The notes beneath the pieces are model-generated. The model searched no databases, was not told the DNA's origin, and was given only the letters and a program-made list of their open reading frames with translations. From Muribaculaceae bacterium (lineage in GTDB: Bacteria; Bacteroidota; Bacteroidia; Bacteroidales; Muribaculaceae): a stretch of DNA of 64,000 nucleotides. Within the stretch, counting starts at the first letter, position 1; every line of letters starts with the position of its first letter. Shown in pieces: positions 52,990-62,017 of this stretch. The stretch lies in contig JAGBWK010000017.1 in NCBI GenBank assembly GCA_017629835.1, positions 1-64,000 on the forward strand, given 5' to 3'. Position numbers and translations under genes: made by a program.

Positions 52990-54318
52990 TTAAAATATCG
53001 TTAGCAAATAATTCTCTATTGCCTTGCGCAAGTTGGCTCTCTTACAGAAGAAATCGTTTACCATAATGACAACGGCATGCGTTGCAACCCCCTTGCTATT
53101 AAGTTTATAGCCGGCATAGCATTGTACGCCATTGACTGAGCCACTTTTTAGCGCGAGCCTATTCTCGAGGCGCGTTCCTCTCAAGAAATATTTTATAGTG
53201 CCCTCTCTGCCTGCATGTGGAAAGAGCGACAGGTACTCGTCGCACATAGGCGAGTGAGCCATATCGTAGAGTAATCGTGCCATAAAGGCTGGGGTCACGC
53301 GATTGCCTCTCGCAAGGCCTGAGCCGTCGAGTATATGAGTGTATTTCATATCGAAGCCTCTGCTTTCCCACAATTCACCTTGTGCGGTCAATGCATCCTG
53401 TCGGGATTTGTGCGGGAAATTCGACCTCAGCGTAGCTTCTGCCATCATATTGTCGCTGCGAAACATCAGCGACTTGACTATTTCGATATTGGGCGGCGAT
53501 ACGTGCGTGAGTAGGGGTGTGATCGAGTTGCTTGGGGCTATGAAATTGCCTTCAACGGTAATCCCAATTGAGTCGAGCGCAGTTGTAAGCTGGTCAACGA
53601 ACACCTCCGAAGGACGATTCATCGTAGTCTCGACACTGAAGTTGGGCTTTTCGACATTGCGACCTCTTACCACGTAATAGTCGGAATTCATACCATGGAT
53701 TATCTCTGTGTCGGAGTTGGAATAGTCTACCACTATTTCAACGAAAGGCATATCGGGCACAGTCGTATAATCATTTGTATTGATTTTGAACGTGTTGTCG
53801 CTATAGTTAAAGCCAAAGAAACCCGCTCCATAGGAGTGGCCTACGTCGTTGACTGTCCAACCGGGATTAGCTCCAGTGTCGCTAAATTCCGATTCATCGA
53901 CAATAATATCCCCTGTGATTTGTTTTATCCCTATCTCTTGCAGCTTCGCCACAATCTCGTCGATAAAATTTGGCGACTCTGGAAAATGAGCGCTGCATAT
54001 TGTTGGGTCTCCGCTCGAGCGGATTACGAGATTTCCATTTAATGTTTCATTGCTGACTGTGCCATCCATTTCAGTGAGTGTCTCGTACTGAAAGTCAGTT
54101 CCCGAAGTCAGCAACGATGTTGCCGATGTCAAGCATTTAAGAATGCTCGCTGGCATCATTGCCTTCGACAAATTTTCTTTTGCAACAATTGTGCTGTCCG
54201 ACAGATTGAGAATTGCGATACCAACAGTTGAAGCCTCTCTGCCCTCAAAATTCAATTTTGCAGCAGTAGCCTTTAGCGCAATGCTAATTAATAATATGAC
54301 TATGATTCGAAGCTTCAC
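52990..54318 (-). CDS. dacB: D-alanyl-D-alanine carboxypeptidase/endopeptidase, PBP4 (S13) family
   Basis: A 442-residue periplasmic class C penicillin-binding protein with a signal peptide (1-20). Motifs: S58-I-L-K61 within MPASILK, SDN in RSDNMMAEA near 292, and K-S-G in LKSGSVNG near 390. It trims or cleaves peptidoglycan cross-links. The insertion domain between the first two motifs is shortened relative to E. coli PBP4 but the catalytic set is complete. It follows the nitrilase gene by 19 bp. Confidence 0.92.
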   Translation of the reverse strand: MKLRIIVILLISIALKATAAKLNFEGREASTVGIAILNLSDSTIVAKENLSKAMMPASILKCLTSATSLLTSGTDFQYETLTEMDGTVSNETLNGNLVIRSSGDPTICSAHFPESPNFIDEIVAKLQEIGIKQITGDIIVDESEFSDTGANPGWTVNDVGHSYGAGFFGFNYSDNTFKINTNDYTTVPDMPFVEIVVDYSNSDTEIIHGMNSDYYVVRGRNVEKPNFSVETTMNRPSEVFVDQLTTALDSIGITVEGNFIAPSNSITPLLTHVSPPNIEIVKSLMFRSDNMMAEATLRSNFPHKSRQDALTAQGELWESRGFDMKYTHILDGSGLARGNRVTPAFMARLLYDMAHSPMCDEYLSLFPHAGREGTIKYFLRGTRLENRLALKSGSVNGVQCYAGYKLNSKGVATHAVVIMVNDFFCKRANLRKAIENYLLTIF

Positions 54319-54337
54319 GTTGTCGTGTCGTTATTCA

Positions 54338-55120
54338 TCAATCGATGTTGATTGTGTAGTCGTCGGCATCATTGCCGAATGGTAGACGAGTGCGCACCTT
54401 GTCGAGTTGCGCTTTGTCAATTGTAGCGTAAACCACACTGGTGGCAGCATCTACATTCGATATGTTAGTGCCCATAGCGTCGAAGATGAACGTCAGGTAG
54501 TCGTAATCGCCGTAATCGTCGTGACCACCACGATTAGCACCTACGTAAATCGCTTGATTTTCAATCGCTCTGGCACACAAAAGTCGTTCCCATGCGTAGC
54601 TGCGTACAGTAGGCCAATTGGCAGGCACGAGCATGATGTCGTATGCTTGATTTTTGTTGCGGCACCAAACTGGGAAACGCAGGTCGTAACAGATAGTCAA
54701 TGCTATGTTCCAACCTCTAAAACGTACAATCGGTGGCATTTGTTTGCCTGCTGCATATCTTTCACATTCGGTGCTGAGTGAGAACAAGTGCCGTTTGTCG
54801 TAGTAGGTTTCTTCGCCCGACGGCTCAATGAAAAATCCGCGGTTGAAAATGCCCGAAACACCATTGAATAGAAATGACCCAGCAATTGCCATGTTATATG
54901 CTTTAGCCAATTCTGCCAATCTGCCGATTGTTTCTCCACCTATAGGCTCAGCCATTGCAGCCATAACCTCTTCGTCGTGGATAAATCCGGTGGAAAATAG
55001 CTCAGGGAGAACTACGATGTCGGTATCGGAGTGGAGATTTCGCATATACTCCTCAACTTTCGCAAGATTTTCATCGCGGTCTGACCATGCAATTTTAAGT
55101 GGAATGGCGGCAATCTTCAT
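54338..55120 (-). CDS. Nitrilase-superfamily amidohydrolase (omega-amidase type)
   Basis: A 260-residue carbon-nitrogen hydrolase. The catalytic triad is E40 in LPELFSTGF, K109 in YDKRHLFS, and C144 in TICYDLRFP. These contexts resemble YafV/omega-amidase, which hydrolyses 2-oxoglutaramate or 2-oxosuccinamate, deaminated forms of glutamine and asparagine, in metabolite repair. That substrate is inferred from family resemblance only. It sits between plsC-like and dacB genes in one direction. Confidence 0.9.
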   Translation of the reverse strand: MKIAAIPLKIAWSDRDENLAKVEEYMRNLHSDTDIVVLPELFSTGFIHDEEVMAAMAEPIGGETIGRLAELAKAYNMAIAGSFLFNGVSGIFNRGFFIEPSGEETYYDKRHLFSLSTECERYAAGKQMPPIVRFRGWNIALTICYDLRFPVWCRNKNQAYDIMLVPANWPTVRSYAWERLLCARAIENQAIYVGANRGGHDDYGDYDYLTFIFDAMGTNISNVDAATSVVYATIDKAQLDKVRTRLPFGNDADDYTINID

Positions 55121-55186
55121 TGATGTTGGCTATTGTTTTAGTAGTTAGAAATTTGGTCCTTCAAATCTTACAAATCCAAATTTGAT

Positions 55187-55732
55187 TTATTCGGTTGTGC
55201 AGTTTTCAGGATTAATGCCCTTGAATTGGCTATAGTAGTCTTTGATTTTGCGCAAATCAGTTTCATTATCACCTGTAGGAGTGAATGTTTCCTCGATGAT
55301 AATAGTTTTTGACTCAGCGTCGATAGCACCGAGCACTATTGGCACTTCTGCCAATCGGGCTATGTTGAGGAATCCTGTGCGCCATTTGGTTGTGCGGCTA
55401 CGTGTCCCCTCTGGGGTAATCGCAAGCGTCAAGCGGTCGTGGGTCTTGAATGTGTTGATGATGTTATCGACTGAAGACTCATTGTATCCACCTTTGCGAT
55501 TGACCGGTATGCCTCCCATTGCGCGAAATATAGCACCCATTGGGAAGAAAAACCAATCGCTTTTCATTAGGAATCCAGCTTTGCGACCAACCGCCGCGTA
55601 GGCCAATTTGCCAAGAATGAAATCCCAATTGGATGTGTGCGGTGCCACACATATTATAACCTTGGGATAGTCGGGGACGGTTATTCTCACCTTCCAGCCG
55701 AATAACCCAAGGATATGACGTGATAAGCTCAT
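55187..55732 (-). CDS. PlsC-type acyltransferase
   Basis: A 181-residue membrane-associated acyltransferase of the lysophosphatidic acid acyltransferase family. The catalytic H-x4-D motif is H32-TSNW-D37 in APHTSNWDF and the acceptor motif is PEGTRS near 108. It is shorter than typical PlsC (about 240 residues) and lacks a clear N-terminal membrane anchor, so it could act on another lysophospholipid or lipid intermediate. It follows the unknown 110-residue protein by 35 bp. Confidence 0.87.
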   Translation of the reverse strand: MSLSRHILGLFGWKVRITVPDYPKVIICVAPHTSNWDFILGKLAYAAVGRKAGFLMKSDWFFFPMGAIFRAMGGIPVNRKGGYNESSVDNIINTFKTHDRLTLAITPEGTRSRTTKWRTGFLNIARLAEVPIVLGAIDAESKTIIIEETFTPTGDNETDLRKIKDYYSQFKGINPENCTTE

Positions 55733-55767
55733 GCTTTAATCGTTTATGTTATGAGCAAATGATCGAT

Positions 55768-56100
55768 TTATTTCTTTGCGGGCATTGCCTCGTTCATCTC
55801 TTTAACGATAGCATTGAGCTGCTCTTCGAAGCCAACTTTTAGTGCGCTGAAAGCTTTTGCAAAGTATTGTTTGCGAGCTTTGCGATAGGCTGCGCCTGAT
55901 TCGAAATCGCGGGGAGCTTTGTCGAATGCCACGTTAGTGCGAGCGAGCGCAGTAGTCTGCAACTCAGCTATTTTAATTACGATGTCGTCAAATTTTTCTT
56001 GGTTAACTCCGGGAATGAAAATTTTCGACATAATACATTCAGCTGCAACATCACCGCAGATGTAGCGAATCTGTTTTTTCAAAATTCTTTTGTTTGCCAT
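55768..56100 (-). CDS. Protein of unknown function, 110 residues
   Basis: A basic, helical, cytosolic protein beginning MANKRILKKQIRYICGD and ending in MPAKK. It has no signal peptide or membrane segment. Codon use and a position within a tight run of genes support a real gene: thrC-like 47 bp upstream, the acyltransferase 35 bp downstream. I do not recognise the family. The Lys/Arg-rich ends might suggest nucleic acid or ribosome contact, which is only a guess. Confidence 0.75.
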   Translation of the reverse strand: MANKRILKKQIRYICGDVAAECIMSKIFIPGVNQEKFDDIVIKIAELQTTALARTNVAFDKAPRDFESGAAYRKARKQYFAKAFSALKVGFEEQLNAIVKEMNEAMPAKK

Positions 56101-56147
56101 AATTCTATTAGTTTAGAGTTATACGGATTTTTAAGTTATTCTATTGT

Positions 56148-57434
56148 TTATTTTCCAGTCATCAAATATCGCTTGAGGGCGGAGTAGGTGGCCGGAATCT
56201 GTTTGCTATTGTTTGCGCCAATCATCACTTGCGATATTTGTGCCGGAATCTCTACGGCATGACCCACCGCCTTTTCCACCAAGTCGAGGAATTTTACTGG
56301 ATGAGTGGGCGCAATGAATACTCCTATTTCGTTCCCTTTCAACGTCTCTTTTAGCCCAAGATATGCCTTCGCACTTTTTGGCGACATTGTGTAGCCATTT
56401 CGTTTGTCGATGTCGGCAATAGTTTCAGCTATTTTCTTGTCGTCGAATGTGTACGAACTGAGTATTTCCGTCATTTGTTGCTTGTTGTTTTCCGACAAAT
56501 TGAGCAATCGAGCCTGATTCGACTGCATGTTAGGGTCTGACGTCAGCTTGCGTACACCTGAATAGTTTATGAATGAGTCACCTTCAATGGCAGCAGCTAC
56601 CAAGCGTTTGATTGGCAGCCCCATACGCTTTGCTATGATTGCCGAACATATATTGCCAAGGTTGCCGCGTGGCACCGAATAAACCAAATGGTTGTTGACT
56701 TTTTCAGCCCCGAGCATATCCAACATTCTTGCATAGGCAAAGAAGCAGTAAAACATTTGAGGTATGAATCGAGCTATATTGATTGAATTTCCCGATGTCA
56801 CAATGCTGTGTGATGCAAGTTCTTTGTCGTTTAATGCCTGATTGACCAACTGCTGGCAATCGGTATAGCTTCCTGCTACTTCTATCGGGCGAACATTGCC
56901 GCGTAACGATGTGAATTGGGCTGTGCGAAGTCGGTTGATTGCATCCTTAGGATATAGAATATAGGTTGTTACACCTTTCACATCATAGAAAGCATTTGCA
57001 ATGGCGCTCCCAGTGTCGCCTGTTGTGGCAACAAGTATTTTTATCTCTTTGTTAGCTGCTTGCTTTTTGCTCAGATATTGCACCAATCGCGACATAAATC
57101 GGGCTGAGACGTCGTTTATTGCAAGTGTCGGCCCATGAAACAGCTCCATTACATAGATGTTCTCTTCCAATTGGATTATTGGAATGTCGAACGAGAATGT
57201 ATAGTCGATGATTTCTTTTAGACTACGCGAATCAATATCCTCGCCAAACAGCGTATTAGCTACGACGTAACCGATTTCAGGCATCGTCATAGCTGAAAGA
57301 TTGTTGAAAAATGCTTTAGGTATCTTAGGCAGATTGTCTGGCATGTACAATCCACCGTCGTTTGCCAACGGAGCAAATACTGCTTGTTGCAACGTGGCTT
57401 CTATCAATGGATTGTTTGTGCTATGGTATTTCAT
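56148..57434 (-). CDS. Threonine synthase-like protein lacking the PLP lysine (probable pseudoenzyme)
   Basis: A 428-residue full-length protein with the threonine synthase fold: N-terminal YHSTN and GLYMP, ELFHGPTLA at 97-105, ATTGDTGSA at 136-144, SGNSINIARF at 214-223 and APTHPVKF near 375. However, the PLP-binding lysine of LAFKD is Asn107 (LAIND; codon at 57114-57116), the phosphate loop PSGNFG reads PRGNLG (255-260), and the (D/E)PH motif near the C-terminus reads SPKSAKAY (351-358). A classical Schiff-base reaction is therefore unlikely. There is no frameshift or stop, so the gene is probably maintained for another role. It follows an aspartate kinase by 54 bp. Confidence 0.85.
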   Translation of the reverse strand: MKYHSTNNPLIEATLQQAVFAPLANDGGLYMPDNLPKIPKAFFNNLSAMTMPEIGYVVANTLFGEDIDSRSLKEIIDYTFSFDIPIIQLEENIYVMELFHGPTLAINDVSARFMSRLVQYLSKKQAANKEIKILVATTGDTGSAIANAFYDVKGVTTYILYPKDAINRLRTAQFTSLRGNVRPIEVAGSYTDCQQLVNQALNDKELASHSIVTSGNSINIARFIPQMFYCFFAYARMLDMLGAEKVNNHLVYSVPRGNLGNICSAIIAKRMGLPIKRLVAAAIEGDSFINYSGVRKLTSDPNMQSNQARLLNLSENNKQQMTEILSSYTFDDKKIAETIADIDKRNGYTMSPKSAKAYLGLKETLKGNEIGVFIAPTHPVKFLDLVEKAVGHAVEIPAQISQVMIGANNSKQIPATYSALKRYLMTGK

Positions 57435-57488
57435 CTGTCTAAGGTATTCTCTAAGGTAGTTTCAGTGGCTATTTTTGTCGCGTTTCAT

Positions 57489-58844
57489 TCACTCAAAGAG
57501 CCGTGAGTGGATTGATATCAAGGCTGACTCCATTTCTTCTTTGGCTACGACAACTGAAATATTTGTGTCGGCTGAGCCGGAATTATGGGCATATACGTGA
57601 CATCCTTCCTTATCAAGCGCTTCGCTTATATTTCGGAATATTGAGCTGTTTTGTGAAATGTGATTTCCTACTACAGCTACAAGCGACAATCCTTCCTGTA
57701 ATGCAATCTCTTTGAGAAGTCCATTGCGAAGCTCAGAACTGAATTCGCGTATGAGGACTTCGCTCGCAAGTTTGGCGTCGGCCGATTTGAGAGCAATGCG
57801 CAATGCTTTGTCTACGAGTAATATGCCGATACCACTCTTGGCTAAGGCGTTGAAGATTCGTTCGCTTAATCCCTGAATGTCGTCCGACGAATCGCAAATG
57901 AATTTCACCAATGATATTTCACGAATGTAGCTCAAACCACGAAGCTCCGATTGTCCACTTGTGCTCACTGATGTCGCCGAAATAAGTGTGCCGGGTGCTT
58001 CGTAGTTGAATGTATTTTTTACCTTTATAGAGATATTTTTGTGATAAACCGGGTAGAGTGTCGGCGGATATATCACCTTTGCTCCAAAGTTGCATAGCTC
58101 CATAGCTTCGGCAAATGTCATATGGTCCATGACGTATGCGTTTTTGACTATGCGAGGGTCAGCAGTCATAAATCCATCCACGTCGGTCCATATTTCGAGG
58201 ATGTCGGCGTTGAGCACAGCGGCAAGAATTGACGCGGTATAGTCGCTGCCCCCTCGACCGAGGTTTGTGATGTCGCCATTGCGGTCGGTCGAAATAAAGC
58301 CGGGGACAATTGCCGACTTAAATTCAGCACCGTCGAATGTTTCGTGGATGCGAATTGTGGTCTCTTCGTTGTCGAGAATATGCTTGCCAAATTGGTTTTG
58401 AGTGACAATGAATTCTGGAGAATAGAAATATCGGCAGTCGGCAATCATTTTGCTGATGATGACGCTCGACAATCGTTCCCCAAAGCTTACCACCATATCC
58501 ATTGTGCGGTCCGACAAATCACGGAGCAGGCATATAGCCCAAAATATATTGCCAAGCTCTTCGAATAGCGAATTTACTTTGGCTTTGACTTGTGCTTTGC
58601 TTTCGGCTACGACAACCTCTTCGATTACGTTGATATGACGCTCTACTATGGCTGCATAAGTTTGAAGATATGTCATGTCGCCTTGCGAAGCTAAGCGAGC
58701 TGTATTTATGAGTTGGTCGGTGATTCCGCCTAATGCTGAGACTACTACGATTACTTGCTCATCGCATCCTTCAACGATTTTTTTTACGTTGCGCAAGCTG
58801 GCAGGAGTGCCGACTGATGTGCCACCAAATTTGAGTACTTTCAT
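57489..58844 (-). CDS. Aspartate kinase, monofunctional (ThrA-like kinase half)
   Basis: A 451-residue aspartate kinase. Signatures: MKVLKFGGTSVG, VVVSALGGITD near 36, SFGERLSS near 115, LGRGGSDYTAS near 200, LEIWTDVDGFMTADPR near 222, then two ACT domains. The sequence resembles the kinase half of the bifunctional ThrA of Bacteroidales (for example the FGAKVIYPPTLYPVY stretch), but the gene stops where the homoserine dehydrogenase domain would begin. I take the ATG at 58844; 14 codons upstream lack similarity. A thrC-like gene lacking its PLP lysine follows, so a role in threonine synthesis is doubtful. Confidence 0.9.
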   Translation of the reverse strand: MKVLKFGGTSVGTPASLRNVKKIVEGCDEQVIVVVSALGGITDQLINTARLASQGDMTYLQTYAAIVERHINVIEEVVVAESKAQVKAKVNSLFEELGNIFWAICLLRDLSDRTMDMVVSFGERLSSVIISKMIADCRYFYSPEFIVTQNQFGKHILDNEETTIRIHETFDGAEFKSAIVPGFISTDRNGDITNLGRGGSDYTASILAAVLNADILEIWTDVDGFMTADPRIVKNAYVMDHMTFAEAMELCNFGAKVIYPPTLYPVYHKNISIKVKNTFNYEAPGTLISATSVSTSGQSELRGLSYIREISLVKFICDSSDDIQGLSERIFNALAKSGIGILLVDKALRIALKSADAKLASEVLIREFSSELRNGLLKEIALQEGLSLVAVVGNHISQNSSIFRNISEALDKEGCHVYAHNSGSADTNISVVVAKEEMESALISIHSRLFE

Positions 58845-58873
58845 TGGCTTGTAAACGATATTTTTCTTTTTTG

Positions 58874-58881
58874 CAAATATA
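58874..58881 (-). promoter_or_regulatory. -7 box TATATTTG of the second aspartate kinase
   Basis: On the minus strand TATATTTG runs 58881 to 58874, leader about 24 nt. The best TTG upstream is at 58906-58904 (22-bp spacer), inside the palindrome at 58901-58928. Confidence 0.55.
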
Positions 58882-58900
58882 CACAAAAATAGAAAATTAA

Positions 58901-58928
58901 ATGCAACAAATCAAGTGATTTGTTGCAT
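58901..58928. terminator. Perfect 13-bp palindrome: prfC terminator or operator
   Basis: ATGCAACAAATCA (58901-58913) is followed after two bases by its exact reverse complement (58916-58928). On the minus strand a T-rich tract follows, as in a terminator for the rfbD-prfC transcript, but it also covers the -33 region of the aspartate kinase promoter and so could be an operator. Confidence 0.6.
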
Positions 58929-59032
58929 TATTTTGGAAATTTTTTTTGAAAAATATTTGTTAAAGTTGTCCGTTGTCGGAAACAATAGTTCGTTGGCGCT
59001 GTTTCACGTATTCCTAATCCTATTACTGGGGC

Positions 59033-60613
59033 TTAAAATTCGCTTGTGAAATGGAATTTGATTTTTGGGAAGTCCTGTTGAGCCATTGTCAGCACGTAGC
59101 CCGAATCAGCAAGGAACACGTCGCGACCTTCGCGGTCTACTGCCATGTATTGTTGCTTGCGTTTCTTGAATGCTGCAAGTGCCTCATTGTCGTCGCTCTC
59201 AATCCAGCATGCTTTATATAGCGATATGGGTTCCCAGCGTACTTGTGCTCCATATTCGTGAAGGAGTCGATATTGGATAACCTCAAACTGAAGCTGTCCT
59301 ACCGTTCCAATCAGTTTGCGGCCATTGAATTGGTTGATAAACAACTGTGCAACACCTTCGTCCATAAGTTGCTGGATGCCCTTTTCGAGCTGCTTCGATT
59401 TCATAGGATCGGTGTTTTCGATATATTTGAACATCTCTGGCGAGAAGCTGGGCAAGCCTTTGTAGTGCAGTTCTTCCCCTTCGGTCAGTGTGTCGCCAAT
59501 TTTGAAGTTGCCTGTGTCGGGAATACCTACGATGTCGCCAGGATAAGCTTCGTCGACGATGCTCTTTTTCTGCGCCATAAATGCAGTTGGAGCGGCGAAG
59601 CGCATCATTTTGCCTGAACGGATATGCTTGTAGTTGGCATTTCGTTCAAATCGCCCGGAGCATACTTTTACGAATGCGATGCAACTGCGGTGGTTGGGGT
59701 CCATGTTGGCATGGATCTTAAATACAAATCCCGAGAATGTTTCATCTTCGGGGTTGACTTGACGCTCCTCTGCTTGAGTCGGGCGAGGACAAGGCGCAAT
59801 CTCAACGAAGCAGTCGAGCAATTCTTTGACACCAAAAGTGTTGAGTGCTGATCCAAAGAATACTGGTGCGAGTTTCCCTTTTCGGTATTCTTCTACGTCG
59901 AAGTCGGGATAAACACCACTGATTAATTCGATGTCGTCGCGGAGTTTTGCTGCATCGCTTTCGCCTACTGTCTCATCAATTCGAGCATCATCAATGTCGG
60001 TGATTTCCACACGCTCAGTGACGGTCTGTTTGCTCGGTGTGAACAGGTCGAGTGTCTTTTCGTAGATGTTGTAAACGCCCTTGAATTTAGCACCTATATT
60101 TATTGGCCATGAAAGGGGACGCACCGCAATCTTGAGCTCTGATTCAAGCTCATCGAGGATGTCGAATGGGTCGCGACCTTCGCGGTCAAGTTTGTTGACG
60201 AATATGATTACAGGAGTGTTGCGCATACGGCACACCTCCATAAGTTTGCGTGTCTGCATTTCCACACCTTTTGCCACGTCGACCACGATAATTACGCTGT
60301 CGACTGCGGTCAGTGTGCGATATGTATCTTCGGCAAAATCTTGGTGACCGGGAGTGTCAAGAATGTTGATTTTATAGTCGCCATAATTGAAACCCATTAC
60401 AGATGTAGCTACTGAGATGCCGCGTTGCTTCTCAATTTCCATCCAGTCGCTTGTAGCGGTTTTCTTGATTTTGTTCGATTTAACGGCTCCGGCAATGTGG
60501 ATAGCGCCACCAAATAGCAATAATTTTTCTGTCAATGTGGTTTTGCCGGCGTCAGGGTGTGAAATGATAGCGAATGTGCGTCGGCGTTGAATTTCGTCGG
60601 TAAGTATGCTCAT
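59033..60613 (-). CDS. prfC: Peptide chain release factor 3
   Basis: A 526-residue translational GTPase that recycles release factors RF1/RF2. G1 motif [13 protein letters not shown] (18-30), G2 region [10 protein letters not shown] near 64, G3 DTPGHQDF near 91, G4 NKLD near 141. The domain II/III sequence and length match RF3 rather than EF-G. It lies 14 bp after rfbD and is probably cotranscribed. Confidence 0.96.
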   Translation of the reverse strand: MSILTDEIQRRRTFAIISHPDAGKTTLTEKLLLFGGAIHIAGAVKSNKIKKTATSDWMEIEKQRGISVATSVMGFNYGDYKINILDTPGHQDFAEDTYRTLTAVDSVIIVVDVAKGVEMQTRKLMEVCRMRNTPVIIFVNKLDREGRDPFDILDELESELKIAVRPLSWPINIGAKFKGVYNIYEKTLDLFTPSKQTVTERVEITDIDDARIDETVGESDAAKLRDDIELISGVYPDFDVEEYRKGKLAPVFFGSALNTFGVKELLDCFVEIAPCPRPTQAEERQVNPEDETFSGFVFKIHANMDPNHRSCIAFVKVCSGRFERNANYKHIRSGKMMRFAAPTAFMAQKKSIVDEAYPGDIVGIPDTGNFKIGDTLTEGEELHYKGLPSFSPEMFKYIENTDPMKSKQLEKGIQQLMDEGVAQLFINQFNGRKLIGTVGQLQFEVIQYRLLHEYGAQVRWEPISLYKACWIESDDNEALAAFKKRKQQYMAVDREGRDVFLADSGYVLTMAQQDFPKIKFHFTSEF

Positions 60614-60627
60614 ATTTTATTATGGCG

Positions 60628-61494
60628 TTATTCTTTATTGTCGTTAATTCGTTGTATGCAGTGGTTGAGTGATTCTTCCCAATGAGGTATCTCTATTCCG
60701 TAGGTAGATTTTATTCTTGTACGGTCAAGCACACTGTAGAATGGGCGTGCCGCAGCAGTGGGATAGTCCTCCGAAGGTATCGGTTTCACTACGCAATCTG
60801 TGATTCCGGCAATGCGGTGAATAGCTTTAGTAAAGTCATACCACGAGCATGCTCCTTCATCGGAGAAATGGTAGATGCCGGGCACCCATTGATGAGCGGT
60901 GAGTATCGTGTAAATAGCATTTGCGAGGTCATGCGCATAGGTTGGGGTGCCTATCTGATCGCACACCACGCCTATTTCATTCTGTTCGCTACCAAGTCGA
61001 AGCATCGTCTTTACGAAATTTTTGCCATAAGGCGAGTAAAGCCACGCTGTGCGGATAATCACGCTCTCGGGCGATAGTGCGAGCAATGCAGTTTCGCCCA
61101 AGCGTTTGGTTGTGCCATATTGTGAAATAGGATTCACTTTGTCGGATTCCTTATAGGGGCGGTTTGATTTGCCGTCAAAAACGTAGTCGGTTGAAATATG
61201 GATTACTTTTGCTCCATTCTGATTAGCTGCCATAGCAATGTTTTTGACAGCATTCACGTTGATTGATGAGCACAATAGCTTATCCTCTTCGGCGCGGTCT
61301 ACGTTGGTGTAGGCAGCGCAGTTAACGATATGTGTTACGTCGTTGTCCAACACATATTTTTCAACAGCTTTCGGGTCGGTCAAATCGAGTTGCTCAATGT
61401 CTGTGTAGAGGGTCTCTCCGGGAATATGCGATTCCAAAACATTGCGCATTTCGTTGCCCAATTGACCGTTGCATCCAGTTATAAGGATTTTCAT
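60628..61494 (-). CDS. rfbD: dTDP-4-dehydrorhamnose reductase
   Basis: A protein of about 288 residues of the short-chain/extended dehydrogenase fold, making dTDP-L-rhamnose for surface glycans. Start taken at the ATG 61494, which gives MKILITGCNGQLGNEM with the G-x-x-G-x-x-G cofactor motif; an upstream frame to 61563 overlaps the promoter. STDYVFDG near 105 and the catalytic Y-x3-K in QYGTTKRLGE near 130 are present. The other rml genes are not nearby. Confidence 0.93.
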   Translation of the reverse strand: MKILITGCNGQLGNEMRNVLESHIPGETLYTDIEQLDLTDPKAVEKYVLDNDVTHIVNCAAYTNVDRAEEDKLLCSSINVNAVKNIAMAANQNGAKVIHISTDYVFDGKSNRPYKESDKVNPISQYGTTKRLGETALLALSPESVIIRTAWLYSPYGKNFVKTMLRLGSEQNEIGVVCDQIGTPTYAHDLANAIYTILTAHQWVPGIYHFSDEGACSWYDFTKAIHRIAGITDCVVKPIPSEDYPTAAARPFYSVLDRTRIKSTYGIEIPHWEESLNHCIQRINDNKE

Positions 61495-61517
61495 AATTGC
61501 TTGTTTATTTTGGACTA

Positions 61518-61549
61518 CAAATTTACGCAAAATCCCCCGTATTAGCAAA
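61518..61549 (-). promoter_or_regulatory. Bacteroidetes-type promoter for rfbD-prfC
   Basis: On the minus strand TTTG (61549 to 61546), a 20-bp spacer and TAAATTTG (61525 to 61518); leader about 18 nt. Confidence 0.8.
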
Positions 61550-61657
61550 CCCTTATCCCTCATATAACCTATAATTATCGCCCAATTTTGCCCAATTATT
61601 GCCCCTTAATGTAGATTTATTTGATTTGCCGATTTTCGCTATCGGTGTCGACAGTCG

Positions 61658-61961
61658 CTAAAAATAAAAAGCGGAACGCTGCGATGAGCATTCCGCTTAT
61701 AGGACCCACACCAAAGGATGCGATGAAACTCCGAATAGACAGGATTTGAGTGCCCGCAGCCCTTTGTAATCCGCCTGGCATGAAAGCTTCTCCCTAAGGA
61801 GAATGGGGCCCGCCATTGGACCGCTAAGCTTGTCTCGGTATTTCAATAAGATTTGAAGAGTTTCCCAATCTACTTTGATGTGGAAAATATCTTGTACACT
61901 GATTGTTTTGCCGTTTTACGACTTTTGTCAGTCGCTTTTCAATGTTCGTCCTTTAATTTTA
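61658..61961 (-). ncRNA. Structured non-coding RNA candidate, possibly 6S-like
   Basis: A transcription unit without a protein gene: a full promoter (61967-61998), about 300 nt, and a rho-independent terminator with stem AGCGGAACGCT/AGCATTCCGCT (61669-61698) followed on the minus strand by TTTTTATTTTT. Between them, GAAACT can pair with AGTTTC (61859-61864 with 61725-61730) and CCGAGACA with TGTC-TAT-TCGG (61831-61838 with 61731-61741), with a large 5' bulge, enclosing further hairpins such as TTCTCC/GGAGAA near 61790-61805. The long bulged rod is the general form of 6S RNA, but I cannot confirm that identity. The 61564-61657 stretch downstream is plain A/T-rich sequence. Confidence 0.6.
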
Positions 61962-61966
61962 CAACA

Positions 61967-61998
61967 CAAAATTAGTAATTTGTGTTCAATCTGCCAAA
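61967..61998 (-). promoter_or_regulatory. Bacteroidetes-type promoter of the non-coding RNA
   Basis: On the minus strand TTTG (61998 to 61995), a 20-bp spacer and TAATTTTG (61974 to 61967). No open frame of note follows, only the structured region and terminator. Confidence 0.75.
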
Positions 61999-62017
61999 TT
62001 CTTAATTTGTCTATTTC

